A stretch of 7,264 nt of DNA from an uncultured Lachnospiraceae bacterium (GTDB taxonomy: Bacteria > Bacillota > Clostridia > Lachnospirales > Lachnospiraceae): the NCBI GenBank assembly GCA_947178115.1, contig CAMWXF010000083.1, forward strand, positions 1-7,264, written 5' to 3'. The position numbers and the translations under genes were made by a program. Under the pieces are notes generated by a model. The model saw nothing but the letters and a program-made list of their open reading frames with translations. It ran no database searches and was not told the DNA's origin. This document shows positions 1-5,378 of the stretch, piece by piece; position 1 is the first letter of the stretch; each line of letters begins with the position of its first letter.

Positions 1-50
1 GTTTTTCCACGGTAAGGCCAATCATAGACGTTGGAAACATCCGAAGGCTT

Positions 51-163
51 TCGCCGAGACGGGATTCGAACCCGCGACATCGCAGTCCCAAACTGATGTA
101 TTGCTGTTAAAGTCTTTGTCAAGACTTGTTGCTTCGCGCTCTACCATCTGAGCTACTGCGGCG
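51..163 (-). tRNA. tRNA-Pro (anticodon UGG), interrupted by a 39-nt insert; intron-like or pseudogene
   Basis: On the minus strand the gene starts with C1 at 163 and ends with discriminator A73 at 51; no CCA is encoded. The D arm is GCTC/GAGC with loop AGATGGTA. The anticodon loop TTTGGGA (92-86) has anticodon TGG at 90-88 and the G37 usual for tRNA-Pro. The T arm is GCGGG-TTCGAAT-CCCGT. C1-G72, A73 and G15/C48 fit bacterial proline tRNAs. Two departures are visible. The acceptor 5' strand has one extra C (158) against 3' CTCGGCG; without it, seven base pairs form. The anticodon stem 5' strand reads CG, then 39 extra nucleotides (134-96), then CAG; removing them restores a perfect CGCAG/CTGCG stem and a normal 23-nt distance from D stem to T stem. 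Total length is 113 nt against 73. Identity as tRNA-Pro(UGG) is well supported; whether a functional tRNA is made is open, and two lesions in one gene favour a decaying copy. Confidence 0.75.
96..134 (-). other. 39-nt insert within the anticodon stem of tRNA-Pro
   Basis: The insert lies between tRNA positions 28 and 29 on the minus strand. It holds a perfect 7-bp hairpin, AAGTCTT-GACA-AAGACTT, with AGCAA occurring once on each side of it. Its last bases (ACAT) can pair with ATGT of the tRNA variable region, giving a competing stem next to the anticodon arm. It is far too short for a group I intron, the only intron class well known in bacterial tRNAs, and no archaeal bulge-helix-bulge is evident. 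No target-site duplication is seen at the junctions. Confidence 0.65.
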
Positions 164-202
164 ACTGCCGTCGGATTGTTTTCCTCTGTCTGAATCTAAG
201 AT

Positions 203-231
203 ACAATATCTAAACATAATAATCATTTCAA
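203..231 (-). promoter_or_regulatory. Sigma-A type promoter of the tRNA-Pro gene
   Basis: On the minus strand, a -35 element TTGAAA (231-226, 5 of 6 to consensus) and a -10 element TATTGT (208-203, 4 of 6) are separated by exactly 17 bp. The predicted start lies near 196, leaving a leader of about 30 nt before the mature tRNA 5' end at 163. This suggests the interrupted tRNA gene is still transcribed. Confidence 0.5.
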
Positions 232-247
232 AAAAGTTGCGAAGGTG

Positions 248-256
248 TGATAAAAT
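248..256 (+). promoter_or_regulatory. Extended -10 promoter candidate for the two-component operon
   Basis: TGATAAAAT matches the extended -10 form (TGn followed by TAAAAT, 5 of 6 to TATAAT). No good -35 is seen at the normal distance, as is common for extended -10 promoters. The start would fall near 262, so the transcript would begin at or inside the stem-loop at 259-316 and carry a leader of about 110 nt before the response regulator. Confidence 0.4.
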
Positions 257-258
257 AA

Positions 259-316
259 GACATGAAGTTATACTAAGGCGTCAAAGAACGCCGCCTAAGT
301 ATAACTAAGTCATGTC
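259..316. repeat. Long imperfect inverted repeat / stem-loop upstream of the response regulator
   Basis: The left arm GACATGA (259-265), AGTTATACT (266-274) and AGGCG (276-280) pairs with the right arm CGCCT (292-296), AGTATAACT (298-306) and TCATGTC (310-316). This gives 21 Watson-Crick pairs interrupted by one A/A mismatch and a 3-nt bulge (AAG, 307-309). The inner part can alternatively pair as GGCGT/ACGCC. Read on plus it lacks a T tract and so is not a typical terminator. Read on minus it is followed by TTATTTTA, but no minus-strand gene ends here. It could be a leader regulatory structure, an operator or a small repeat element. Confidence 0.7.
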
Positions 317-318
317 TG

Positions 319-345
319 GGAGAATGCGAGAAGCATGCATTCTCC
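319..345 (+). promoter_or_regulatory. Second leader stem-loop just before the response regulator
   Basis: GGAGAATGC (319-327) and GCATTCTCC (337-345) form a perfect 9-bp stem with a 9-nt loop, three bases after the larger stem-loop. No T tract follows. It ends about 10 nt before the purine-rich ribosome binding region (355-367), so it could affect translation initiation or transcript stability. This role is inference. Confidence 0.5.
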
Positions 346-370
346 GTGGGTTGTGAGGGAAAGGAAGAAT

Positions 371-1051
371 ATGTCCATGAGAATCTTACTGGCGGAAGAC
401 GACAGACATCTGAATGACACCCTGACCTATCAGTTGGAATCGGAACACTTTAATGTAGATTCCTGCTTTGACGGGGAAGAGGCTCTTTTCTACGGAGAAC
501 AGAATATATACGACGTGATCCTGCTTGACAGAATGCTTCCGGGCATGGAAGGCACCGACGTCCTGACATCGCTTCGCCATAAAGGTATCTCTACTCCGGT
601 CATTCTCATCACCGCTCTGGGTACGCTCTCTGATAAGGTAACAGGACTGGATCTGGGTGCCGATGATTACCTCGTCAAACCTTTTGCTTTCGAGGAGCTG
701 ATGGCACGGATCCGCTGTGTCACCAGAAGACCTCATACTCTCACGGTCAACGATACCTTCTCTGTTGCAGATATCTCGTGGCAGGCCTCGGAATGTATCC
801 TCACCGGCCCGTCGGGAAGCTGTACACTCTCCAAGAAAGAAGCGGCGCTTATGGAGATCTTCGTTCACTCTATCGGGAAGACCTTGCAAAGAACTACGAT
901 TCTCTTAAAAGTCTGGGGACCTGACAGCGACGTGGAGGAAGGCAATCTGGATAACTATATCCACTTTCTGCGCAGACGGCTTCAAATCACGGGGAGCGCC
1001 CTGCAGATCAAAACGATACGGGGTGTCGGATATTGTTTACAAAGCACATAA
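371..1051 (+). CDS. OmpR/PhoB-family response regulator
   Basis: This is a cytoplasmic DNA-binding regulator of 226 aa, normal for the family. An N-terminal receiver domain (about residues 4-118) shows the acidic pair D10/D11, phospho-acceptor D53 in LLDRMLPGM, T81 and K103 in LVKPF. A C-terminal winged-helix domain (about 128-224) has the family pattern LSKKEAALM and ends with TIRGVGYCL. The start at ATG 371 is preceded by AGGGAAAGGAAG (355-367); ATG 377, two codons on, has a slightly better distance from AGGAAG and is a real alternative. A further in-frame ATG at 335 lies inside the 319-345 stem-loop without a ribosome binding site and is unlikely. The kinase gene follows after 34 bp, so the two form an operon. 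Receiver and effector identity are certain from sequence; the target genes are unknown. Confidence 0.96.
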   Translation: MSMRILLAEDDRHLNDTLTYQLESEHFNVDSCFDGEEALFYGEQNIYDVILLDRMLPGMEGTDVLTSLRHKGISTPVILITALGTLSDKVTGLDLGADDYLVKPFAFEELMARIRCVTRRPHTLTVNDTFSVADISWQASECILTGPSGSCTLSKKEAALMEIFVHSIGKTLQRTTILLKVWGPDSDVEEGNLDNYIHFLRRRLQITGSALQIKTIRGVGYCLQST

Positions 1052-1085
1052 GATTCAGCATATCATGACACGAAGGAGGGACCAC

Positions 1086-2381
1086 ATGTTTCAGAAAGTA
1101 CATCTGCGGCTGACTCTGCTGTGTACAGGAATCACCGCTATTATCATGATCATCATGTCCTTCTGTTATTTATATGTATCGGAAACAGGACTGTACAGGA
1201 ATCAGTTCCAGGCGTTCAAAAATGATATGAACACGATTTCCACCAATCTAGAACAACAGACCGTTATCTCTATGGAATGGCTGTCCAAAATGGAAGCACA
1301 GGGCAACTATCTCTTCTTTGTGCTGGACAACGGAACGCCGTTTCTCTTTAATCAGTTAAATGATCCGAAAGAAAACTCTTCCAGAGACCTCCTTCTTCAG
1401 GAGAGCCGCGACGCTTACGCCAATCAATCCGCCCTTGAAGTTTCCACGCGAACAGGCGTCTTCACCACGATCACGCATTGCGAATATGAGTTCACCTCTC
1501 CGTCCAAGGAAACCAAATATTACGGAAGTGTGATCAGTATGGGCAGCCCTGATTCCACTCTGGAGGTCATCGTTCTATCCTCTCTTCAGAATTTGGAAAA
1601 CCAAATACGGGAACAACGTCTGCGCTTTTTACTGATCGATGTCGCCGCTGTAGTGCTTTTGGGCATTTTTTCTTGGTTTTTCACCGGGAAACTGTTGAAA
1701 CCCATCGTTGAAAACCAGAAAAAACAGGCGCTTTTTATTGCTTCTGCTTCCCATGAACTCCGCACACCCCTATCCGTGATTCTGTCCGCTGCCGAATGCT
1801 GTAAAAGCGCTTCACCGGAACGTCGGGACGGTTTCCTGAAAACGATCTGCCAGGAAGGTCTGCGTGTGTCCTCCCTTGTGAGCGACATGCTTACCCTCTC
1901 CCAATCTGATAACCAGCGTTTCCCAATCCGAATGGAGCCTACGGAACTGGATACGTTACTCATGAACTCTTACGAGGCCTTCCAACCGCTGGCACAGGAA
2001 AAATCCATCTCCCTGTCCATAGAACTTCCGGAAGGCGCACTGCCTGTATGCCAGGCAGATCCGGAACGCATCAGTCAGGTCATTTCCATTCTGATACATA
2101 ATGCCATCAGTTATACGCCGGAGCACGGCAAGATCACTCTGGCAGTCTCGAAGCACAAGGAACGTTTTCATATATCTGTTACAGATAGCGGCATTGGTAT
2201 CTCGGATGAAGATAAGAAGAAGATCTTTGACCGATTTTATCGCGTAGAGAAATCCCGAAGCACGAAGGATCACTTTGGGCTGGGATTATCGATTGCTTAT
2301 GAGATTGTGAAGGCTCATGGAGGAAATATTCAGGTGAGTGACGCGGTGGGCGGGGGCAGTTGTTTTACGGTGATTTTGTAA
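1086..2381 (+). CDS. Membrane sensor histidine kinase (HisKA/HATPase_c)
   Basis: This partner of the upstream regulator has 431 aa. It starts at ATG 1086 after a strong AAGGAGGG (1073-1080); ATG 1065 upstream has no such site. Membrane segment 1 is about residues 9-31 and segment 2 about 180-200, bracketing a roughly 145-residue extracytoplasmic sensor region of no recognised family. The phospho-acceptor H223 lies in ASHELRTPL. The catalytic domain shows an N box with N339 (HNAISYTP), a G1 box with D367 (DSGIG), an F box FDRFYR (381-386) and a G2 box FGLGLS (397-402). Only about 22 residues separate segment 2 from H223, too few for a normal HAMP linker. All catalytic motifs are intact, so it should autophosphorylate and pass phosphate to D53 of the regulator. 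The signal cannot be read from sequence. Confidence 0.95.
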   Translation: MFQKVHLRLTLLCTGITAIIMIIMSFCYLYVSETGLYRNQFQAFKNDMNTISTNLEQQTVISMEWLSKMEAQGNYLFFVLDNGTPFLFNQLNDPKENSSRDLLLQESRDAYANQSALEVSTRTGVFTTITHCEYEFTSPSKETKYYGSVISMGSPDSTLEVIVLSSLQNLENQIREQRLRFLLIDVAAVVLLGIFSWFFTGKLLKPIVENQKKQALFIASASHELRTPLSVILSAAECCKSASPERRDGFLKTICQEGLRVSSLVSDMLTLSQSDNQRFPIRMEPTELDTLLMNSYEAFQPLAQEKSISLSIELPEGALPVCQADPERISQVISILIHNAISYTPEHGKITLAVSKHKERFHISVTDSGIGISDEDKKKIFDRFYRVEKSRSTKDHFGLGLSIAYEIVKAHGGNIQVSDAVGGGSCFTVIL

Positions 2382-2403
2382 AGTATGATGTATAGTAGAA
2401 TGA

Positions 2404-2420
2404 ACTGCCTATATGGCAGT
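2404..2420. terminator. Small stem-loop between convergent genes, weak terminator candidate
   Basis: ACTGCC (2404-2409) and GGCAGT (2415-2420) form a 6-bp stem with a 5-nt loop, overlapping the last codons of the minus-strand gene and lying 22 bp after the kinase stop. Its place between convergent genes fits a bidirectional terminator, but neither side has a T tract, so the call is weak. Confidence 0.3.
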
Positions 2421-3218
2421 CCATCCTAAAACATCCAGTGAGAACGGTAGTTTATTTACCGCCGTATCATATGATTTCACATGATAATGCACAAGCTTAA
2501 GACTTCCTCCCTGTGCAACAGAACAATCGCAGACCATCTGGATATTACTGCTGCCTTCCGCCGCAATTTCCAACTGTAGCCCTTCCTTCAAAGTCAGCAC
2601 GCTCCCCATCATCAAGTGCGCGATCTGATCCGTGCATTGACAGGTAATATCCACATATGCCTTCTCCTTATTTTTGATCTTCACGCTGATTTTATCCGTA
2701 GTATGCCCACACATAAAATATGACAGACACGACTGCCCTGACATATTTCTCAGCGGAAAACTGAATGAGGAACCGCTGCCAACCGTTGTCCCTGCACATT
2801 CCAGTTCATCTGCTTTTTCCAGTGTCCCTACGCATTTCAGTTCATTTACATCTTCCTTGACAGCCCACAACAGGATATTCGCCTCATGATAATTTTGTGC
2901 ACTGCCGCCACGGCAGAAAATGCAAAGGCTCTCCCCCAGACCGCCGCTGTCAATCCTGTCGTCATCAAACAGGTCCATATTGTCAGAATCATTCTCTATC
3001 TCCAGATACAGTTTCTCTCCGCCCGGTGATATTTCCTGATTCATGGTAAGACATTGTTCATAAAAACCGCCCCGATATGCTACTTCATCAATCACACCTC
3101 GTTTGTCCGAAAGGATAGCGATCCGGTAACGATTATCCGAAAGCGCACTGATGTGCCACATCAAACGATAATTTTCTTCCGCCATGCTGTGAAAAATTTC
3201 CATTTTTTTCTTTGCCAT
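2409..3218 (-). CDS. Cysteine-rich protein of unknown function, third gene of the operon
   Basis: I do not recognise a family. The product is 269 aa with no signal peptide or membrane segment, so it is probably cytosolic. The start at ATG 3218 has AAGGAGGG seven bases upstream; an in-frame ATG at 3263 lies inside the preceding gene and is rejected. The chain looks mostly beta-strand, with alternating hydrophobic residues around 28-75 and 175-250, plus an acidic stretch DNMDLFDDDRID (79-90). It has 11 cysteines, several closely paired: C99-x2-C102, C164/C170, C193-x-C195 and C230-x-C232, with histidines at 171, 245 and 247. These could bind metal or form disulphides, but that is speculation. 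It begins 13 bp after the TenA-like stop, with its ribosome binding site directly after that stop, which suggests coupled translation. Confidence 0.85.
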   Translation of the reverse strand: MAKKKMEIFHSMAEENYRLMWHISALSDNRYRIAILSDKRGVIDEVAYRGGFYEQCLTMNQEISPGGEKLYLEIENDSDNMDLFDDDRIDSGGLGESLCIFCRGGSAQNYHEANILLWAVKEDVNELKCVGTLEKADELECAGTTVGSGSSFSFPLRNMSGQSCLSYFMCGHTTDKISVKIKNKEKAYVDITCQCTDQIAHLMMGSVLTLKEGLQLEIAAEGSSNIQMVCDCSVAQGGSLKLVHYHVKSYDTAVNKLPFSLDVLGWTAI

Positions 3219-3231
3219 ATCGCATCCCTCC

Positions 3232-3948
3232 TTAATAGTTTCCCTGTGAAGAAAATACGGCATACTCGCACTTCATGGATTTCCTGAATATTGTCAATGC
3301 CTTATGCTCATCAAACTCTTTGCCATCCTTGATCCATTTACTGATCACGCGGTCCGCTAATGTGGCGGAACCGGATTCTCCCTCATGTCCCATGTTGCCC
3401 TCTACCCAGAATTCATACACGCCGGGGGTCTTCTTCGGATCCTGATAAATCTTATACGCCATCCATGCCCATAGCTTATAGCACGGCATCAATGCCGGCA
3501 GCAAGTAAATAGGCAACTCATTCTCAGCCACCTCTCTTTCATGTTTCGCATAAATCTCAAACGCATTTGTGGGAACTACATTCTGTGCCGCCGGAACATG
3601 CCATATGCTGTAAAATGTACCATTATATTGAGCGTACGAATTATAAAATTTCTTTAATGTTACCTGCAGTTCGCTGTTTTCGTCGGCACGCCCACAGGTA
3701 TGCCAAATACTTTTTGCTGCTTCATAGCAGTAATAAGCGTCCAGCACCGAGACCGAACCATATGTTTCCGGCGACAGGCTGCCATCGCGGATCCCCTGAA
3801 TAAATGCCGTATTATACGTGCTATTAGCAATGTCCATATTTGCTTCAAATGCTTTCTTTAAAAAACTGTATTCCTCTGATACTGAAACAGAAAGCTGTGC
3901 GTAATATGCACTTTCCGTTTCCGAACGCAGCCCAATGCTTCTAAACAT
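3232..3948 (-). CDS. TenA/thiaminase II-like protein (heme-oxygenase-like fold)
   Basis: This 238-aa protein resembles TenA, which hydrolyses aminopyrimidine compounds in thiamin salvage. Near residues 49-79 the pattern FIQGIRDGSLSPETY then LDAYYCYEAAK matches the TenA segment with catalytic Asp (D70 here). NAFEIYAKH with Y133, and LPALMPC with C156, match the Tyr and nucleophilic Cys regions. CEYAVF near the C terminus gives E228 for the catalytic Glu. From memory, Bacillus subtilis TenA has D44, Y112, C135, Y139 and E205; the spacings here (86, 23 and 72 residues relative to Cys) agree closely. The Tyr four residues after Cys is Trp (W160), and the Gln before Asp is Leu. The start at ATG 3948 follows AAGGAGGG; upstream in-frame ATGs overlap the previous gene. 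No thiamin gene is near, so the substrate may differ. No signal peptide is seen. Confidence 0.82.
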   Translation of the reverse strand: MFRSIGLRSETESAYYAQLSVSVSEEYSFLKKAFEANMDIANSTYNTAFIQGIRDGSLSPETYGSVSVLDAYYCYEAAKSIWHTCGRADENSELQVTLKKFYNSYAQYNGTFYSIWHVPAAQNVVPTNAFEIYAKHEREVAENELPIYLLPALMPCYKLWAWMAYKIYQDPKKTPGVYEFWVEGNMGHEGESGSATLADRVISKWIKDGKEFDEHKALTIFRKSMKCEYAVFSSQGNY

Positions 3949-3970
3949 ATTTAATCCCTCCTTGACAACA

Positions 3971-5032
3971 CTAAACATAGCGCACGCCGCACTCTCCAAT
4001 CATCAGCCCAAACACCGGCATATCCGTCTTCCGATTCGGAACATTATTATCAGCCGCCGCTATTTTTACAGCCGGAGCCATATCACCCAAAAGCTGACTT
4101 TCCTCCGCTGTAAGAGTATATCTCGCATTTCGGAATACGCCCTCATTTTTAACAGACTGCAAAACCACACTGTCATACACTGCGTCCATACCAAACTGGA
4201 CAAGGATCGCCCGCACGATCAGGCATGCTCCCGCGGGCCATGATGAAGACTCATTCTGCAACGCACCATAGAAATTAATATAATTATCCTCTCCCGGCTG
4301 CAACGTTGCCGTCACGCTGAATCTGCGTTTCGTACCGCTGCATGTCTCTTCATGTTGAATGCCAAAAGCTTTGGATTCAATTCCATATTTCGTGCCGTTC
4401 GGCACCTGATCATTTGCCTCTACAGTAATCATAAAAATCGCCGGCGTAGAATAGGGATTACTCAAGTTAAGATAATTCTCATACTGCCTTACCTGCTTCT
4501 CTGTATAGGTAACCATATTTCTCGCCGCCACATTTGCGTTGCCCGTGACCCAGTCTACATATTTTGCCCAGGAGTTAATCCACGTAAAATCCGGATTTGG
4601 CTCAGTACCGGCAACCGCCACAAAACAGCTGTTTTTGTAATCCGGTCTATGGAACAAAAAATAATCGTCTGTGACTCCGATCTCATTGACTGTTAGAGAG
4701 TCTATTGTTGAATAGCGGTTTCCTCTGATCGTGGAGATCCGGTTCTTTTCCCAGTTATTCGGATTCAGGTAAAGCGATAACTGATTAGCGTATAAATTTA
4801 CGTAAATTTGATCACATGCAGCGTCACCTATATTTTTGACCCGCACATAAATAAAATTATCGTTCTGCATACCCAGCGCCTCATTCGGATCGCTCTTGTA
4901 ATTGTCTGTAAAAAAGCCCTTTGGATCCGCTACCTGAGAATGTGTAATGATGTCCGGCGACGAATAAGACATGTTCGTAACCTTTGTACCATCATCTTTG
5001 GAATTGTCTCTCAACAAAATCTTATTGCCCAT
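3971..5032 (-). CDS. CARDB-like beta-sandwich protein, first gene of the operon
   Basis: The product is 353 aa, starting at ATG 5032 after AAAGGAGGAA. Residues 24-90 look like a CARDB/Ig-like domain: SSPDI (24-28), then FIYVRVKNIGDAACDQIYVN (60-79), the usual 'strand plus N-x-G' core, then a short strand with YLNPNNW (88-94). A second beta-rich section spans about 196-290 (IFMITVEAND, then FSVTATLQPGEDNYINF). The last 45 residues (NARYTLTAEE to RYV) look like a separate tail. CARDB domains usually sit in secreted adhesins or proteases, yet no signal peptide, membrane segment or cell-wall anchor is present, and no protease motif is seen. It precedes the TenA-like gene by 22 bp, so the two are expressed together. 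Family assignment is moderate and comes from pattern alone; no function is claimed. Confidence 0.85.
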   Translation of the reverse strand: MGNKILLRDNSKDDGTKVTNMSYSSPDIITHSQVADPKGFFTDNYKSDPNEALGMQNDNFIYVRVKNIGDAACDQIYVNLYANQLSLYLNPNNWEKNRISTIRGNRYSTIDSLTVNEIGVTDDYFLFHRPDYKNSCFVAVAGTEPNPDFTWINSWAKYVDWVTGNANVAARNMVTYTEKQVRQYENYLNLSNPYSTPAIFMITVEANDQVPNGTKYGIESKAFGIQHEETCSGTKRRFSVTATLQPGEDNYINFYGALQNESSSWPAGACLIVRAILVQFGMDAVYDSVVLQSVKNEGVFRNARYTLTAEESQLLGDMAPAVKIAAADNNVPNRKTDMPVFGLMIGECGVRYV

Positions 5033-5082
5033 AAGTTATTCCTCCTTTTTGGTATTATTTTATTGTTATACACTACATTTAT

Positions 5083-5088
5083 ATTGTA
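5083..5088 (-). promoter_or_regulatory. Candidate -10 element for the CARDB/TenA-like operon
   Basis: On minus, TACAAT (5 of 6 to TATAAT) lies about 50 bp before the start codon at 5032. A poor -35 (TAGAAA) sits 17 bp upstream. The sequence is so AT-rich that other -10-like hexamers overlap it, so the exact site is uncertain. Confidence 0.3.
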
Positions 5089-5097
5089 TTATTTTTG

Positions 5098-5154
5098 TAA
5101 TTCATTTTCTACATTTTTTTAACTTTTCCATAATTCATTTTTTATATTCTTTTC
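5098..5154. repeat. Imperfect 23-bp direct repeat spaced 33 bp
   Basis: TAATTCATTTTCTACATTT with its following T run (5098-5120) recurs as TAATTCATTTTTTATATTC with TTTT (5131-5153); 20 of 23 positions agree and the first 11 are identical. The 33-bp period is about three helical turns. This is compatible with binding sites on one DNA face, or with slippage in AT-rich DNA. Confidence 0.6.
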
Positions 5155-5240
5155 ATAATAACTTCTAAATACTTTTCCGTCGAATTCTATTTGTACATTA
5201 ACGGCGGAATGTAACTTTTCATTTTATCCTGTCACTTTTC
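5123..5240 (+). repeat. Five CTTTTC motifs in the divergent promoter region
   Basis: CTTTTC starts at 5123, 5149, 5172, 5215 and 5235 (GAAAAG on minus). The spacings 26, 23, 43 and 20 bp are near one or two multiples of two helical turns. Flanks are partly shared: CTTTTCCGTCGAATTCT (5172) and CTTTTCGTCGGATTTTC (5235), and ACTTTTCCATAA (5122) against CTTTTCATAA (5149). They may be operator repeats, for example for a response regulator; this is inference. Confidence 0.45.
5194..5213. promoter_or_regulatory. Small dyad between two CTTTTC motifs
   Basis: TACATT (5194-5199) and AATGTA (5208-5213) form a perfect 6-bp inverted repeat around an 8-base GC-rich centre (AACGGCGG), which stands out in AT-rich surroundings. 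It could be an operator half-site pair. No known regulator consensus was matched. Confidence 0.35.
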
Positions 5241-5286
5241 GTCGGATTTTCTGTGTATTTCTATATCATTTTACCCAAGAATAAGA

Positions 5287-5292
5287 TATACT
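5287..5292 (+). promoter_or_regulatory. Candidate -10 element of the flotillin gene
   Basis: TATACT (5 of 6 to TATAAT) lies about 90 bp before the flotillin start, giving a leader of roughly 80 nt. The position 17 bp upstream (TATCAT) is a poor -35, so activation or another sigma factor is possible. Confidence 0.35.
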
Positions 5293-5378
5293 GTATGTGT
5301 AAACAGTCTATCGCGCAACAACAGCTTTTTCGCTGCCTGTGCAATATGCTGCCGAAAAATATACAGGAGGGGATTACA

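Larger units (their letters stand above)
5033..5378. other. AT-rich divergent intergenic control region
   Basis: These 346 bases separate the minus-strand three-gene operon from the plus-strand flotillin gene. They hold no convincing gene: the plus-strand open frame from 5253 lacks a ribosome binding site until ATG 5379. The stretch 5041-5180 is strikingly AT-rich. It contains candidate promoters in both directions, five CTTTTC motifs, a direct repeat and a dyad, listed separately. Confidence 0.8.

Noticed and set aside
1..50. Further RNA gene or terminator after the tRNA
   Set aside because: Only a weak GTTTCCA/TGGAAA pairing is visible on the minus strand and the window ends; nothing can be supported.
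96..134. Group I intron in the tRNA
   Set aside because: 39 nt is far below the minimum for a group I core, and the position is in the stem rather than the loop.
51..163. Selenocysteine tRNA or class II tRNA with a long variable arm
   Set aside because: The variable region is a normal 5 nt (ATGTC), the D arm is class I, and the extra length lies in the anticodon stem, not the variable arm.
262..276. Tiny leader peptide M-K-L-Y inside the stem-loop
   Set aside because: No ribosome binding site, and four codons can occur by chance.
126..308. Open frame of 60 codons across the tRNA and the stem-loop
   Set aside because: It has no ribosome binding site, overlaps the tRNA on the other strand and ends inside the hairpin; composition is not protein-like.
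4352..5168. Plus-strand open frames opposite the CARDB-like gene and into its promoter
   Set aside because: They are shadows or low-complexity AT-rich frames without ribosome binding sites; the minus strand has clear coding and start signals.
5123..5240. CRISPR-like array
   Set aside because: The repeated unit is only about 6 bases, spacing is uneven and there are no spacers of uniform length.
5253..5378. Upstream extension of the flotillin by 42 residues
   Set aside because: It would span the candidate -10 and lacks a ribosome binding site, whereas ATG 5379 has AGGAGGGG and gives the family N terminus.
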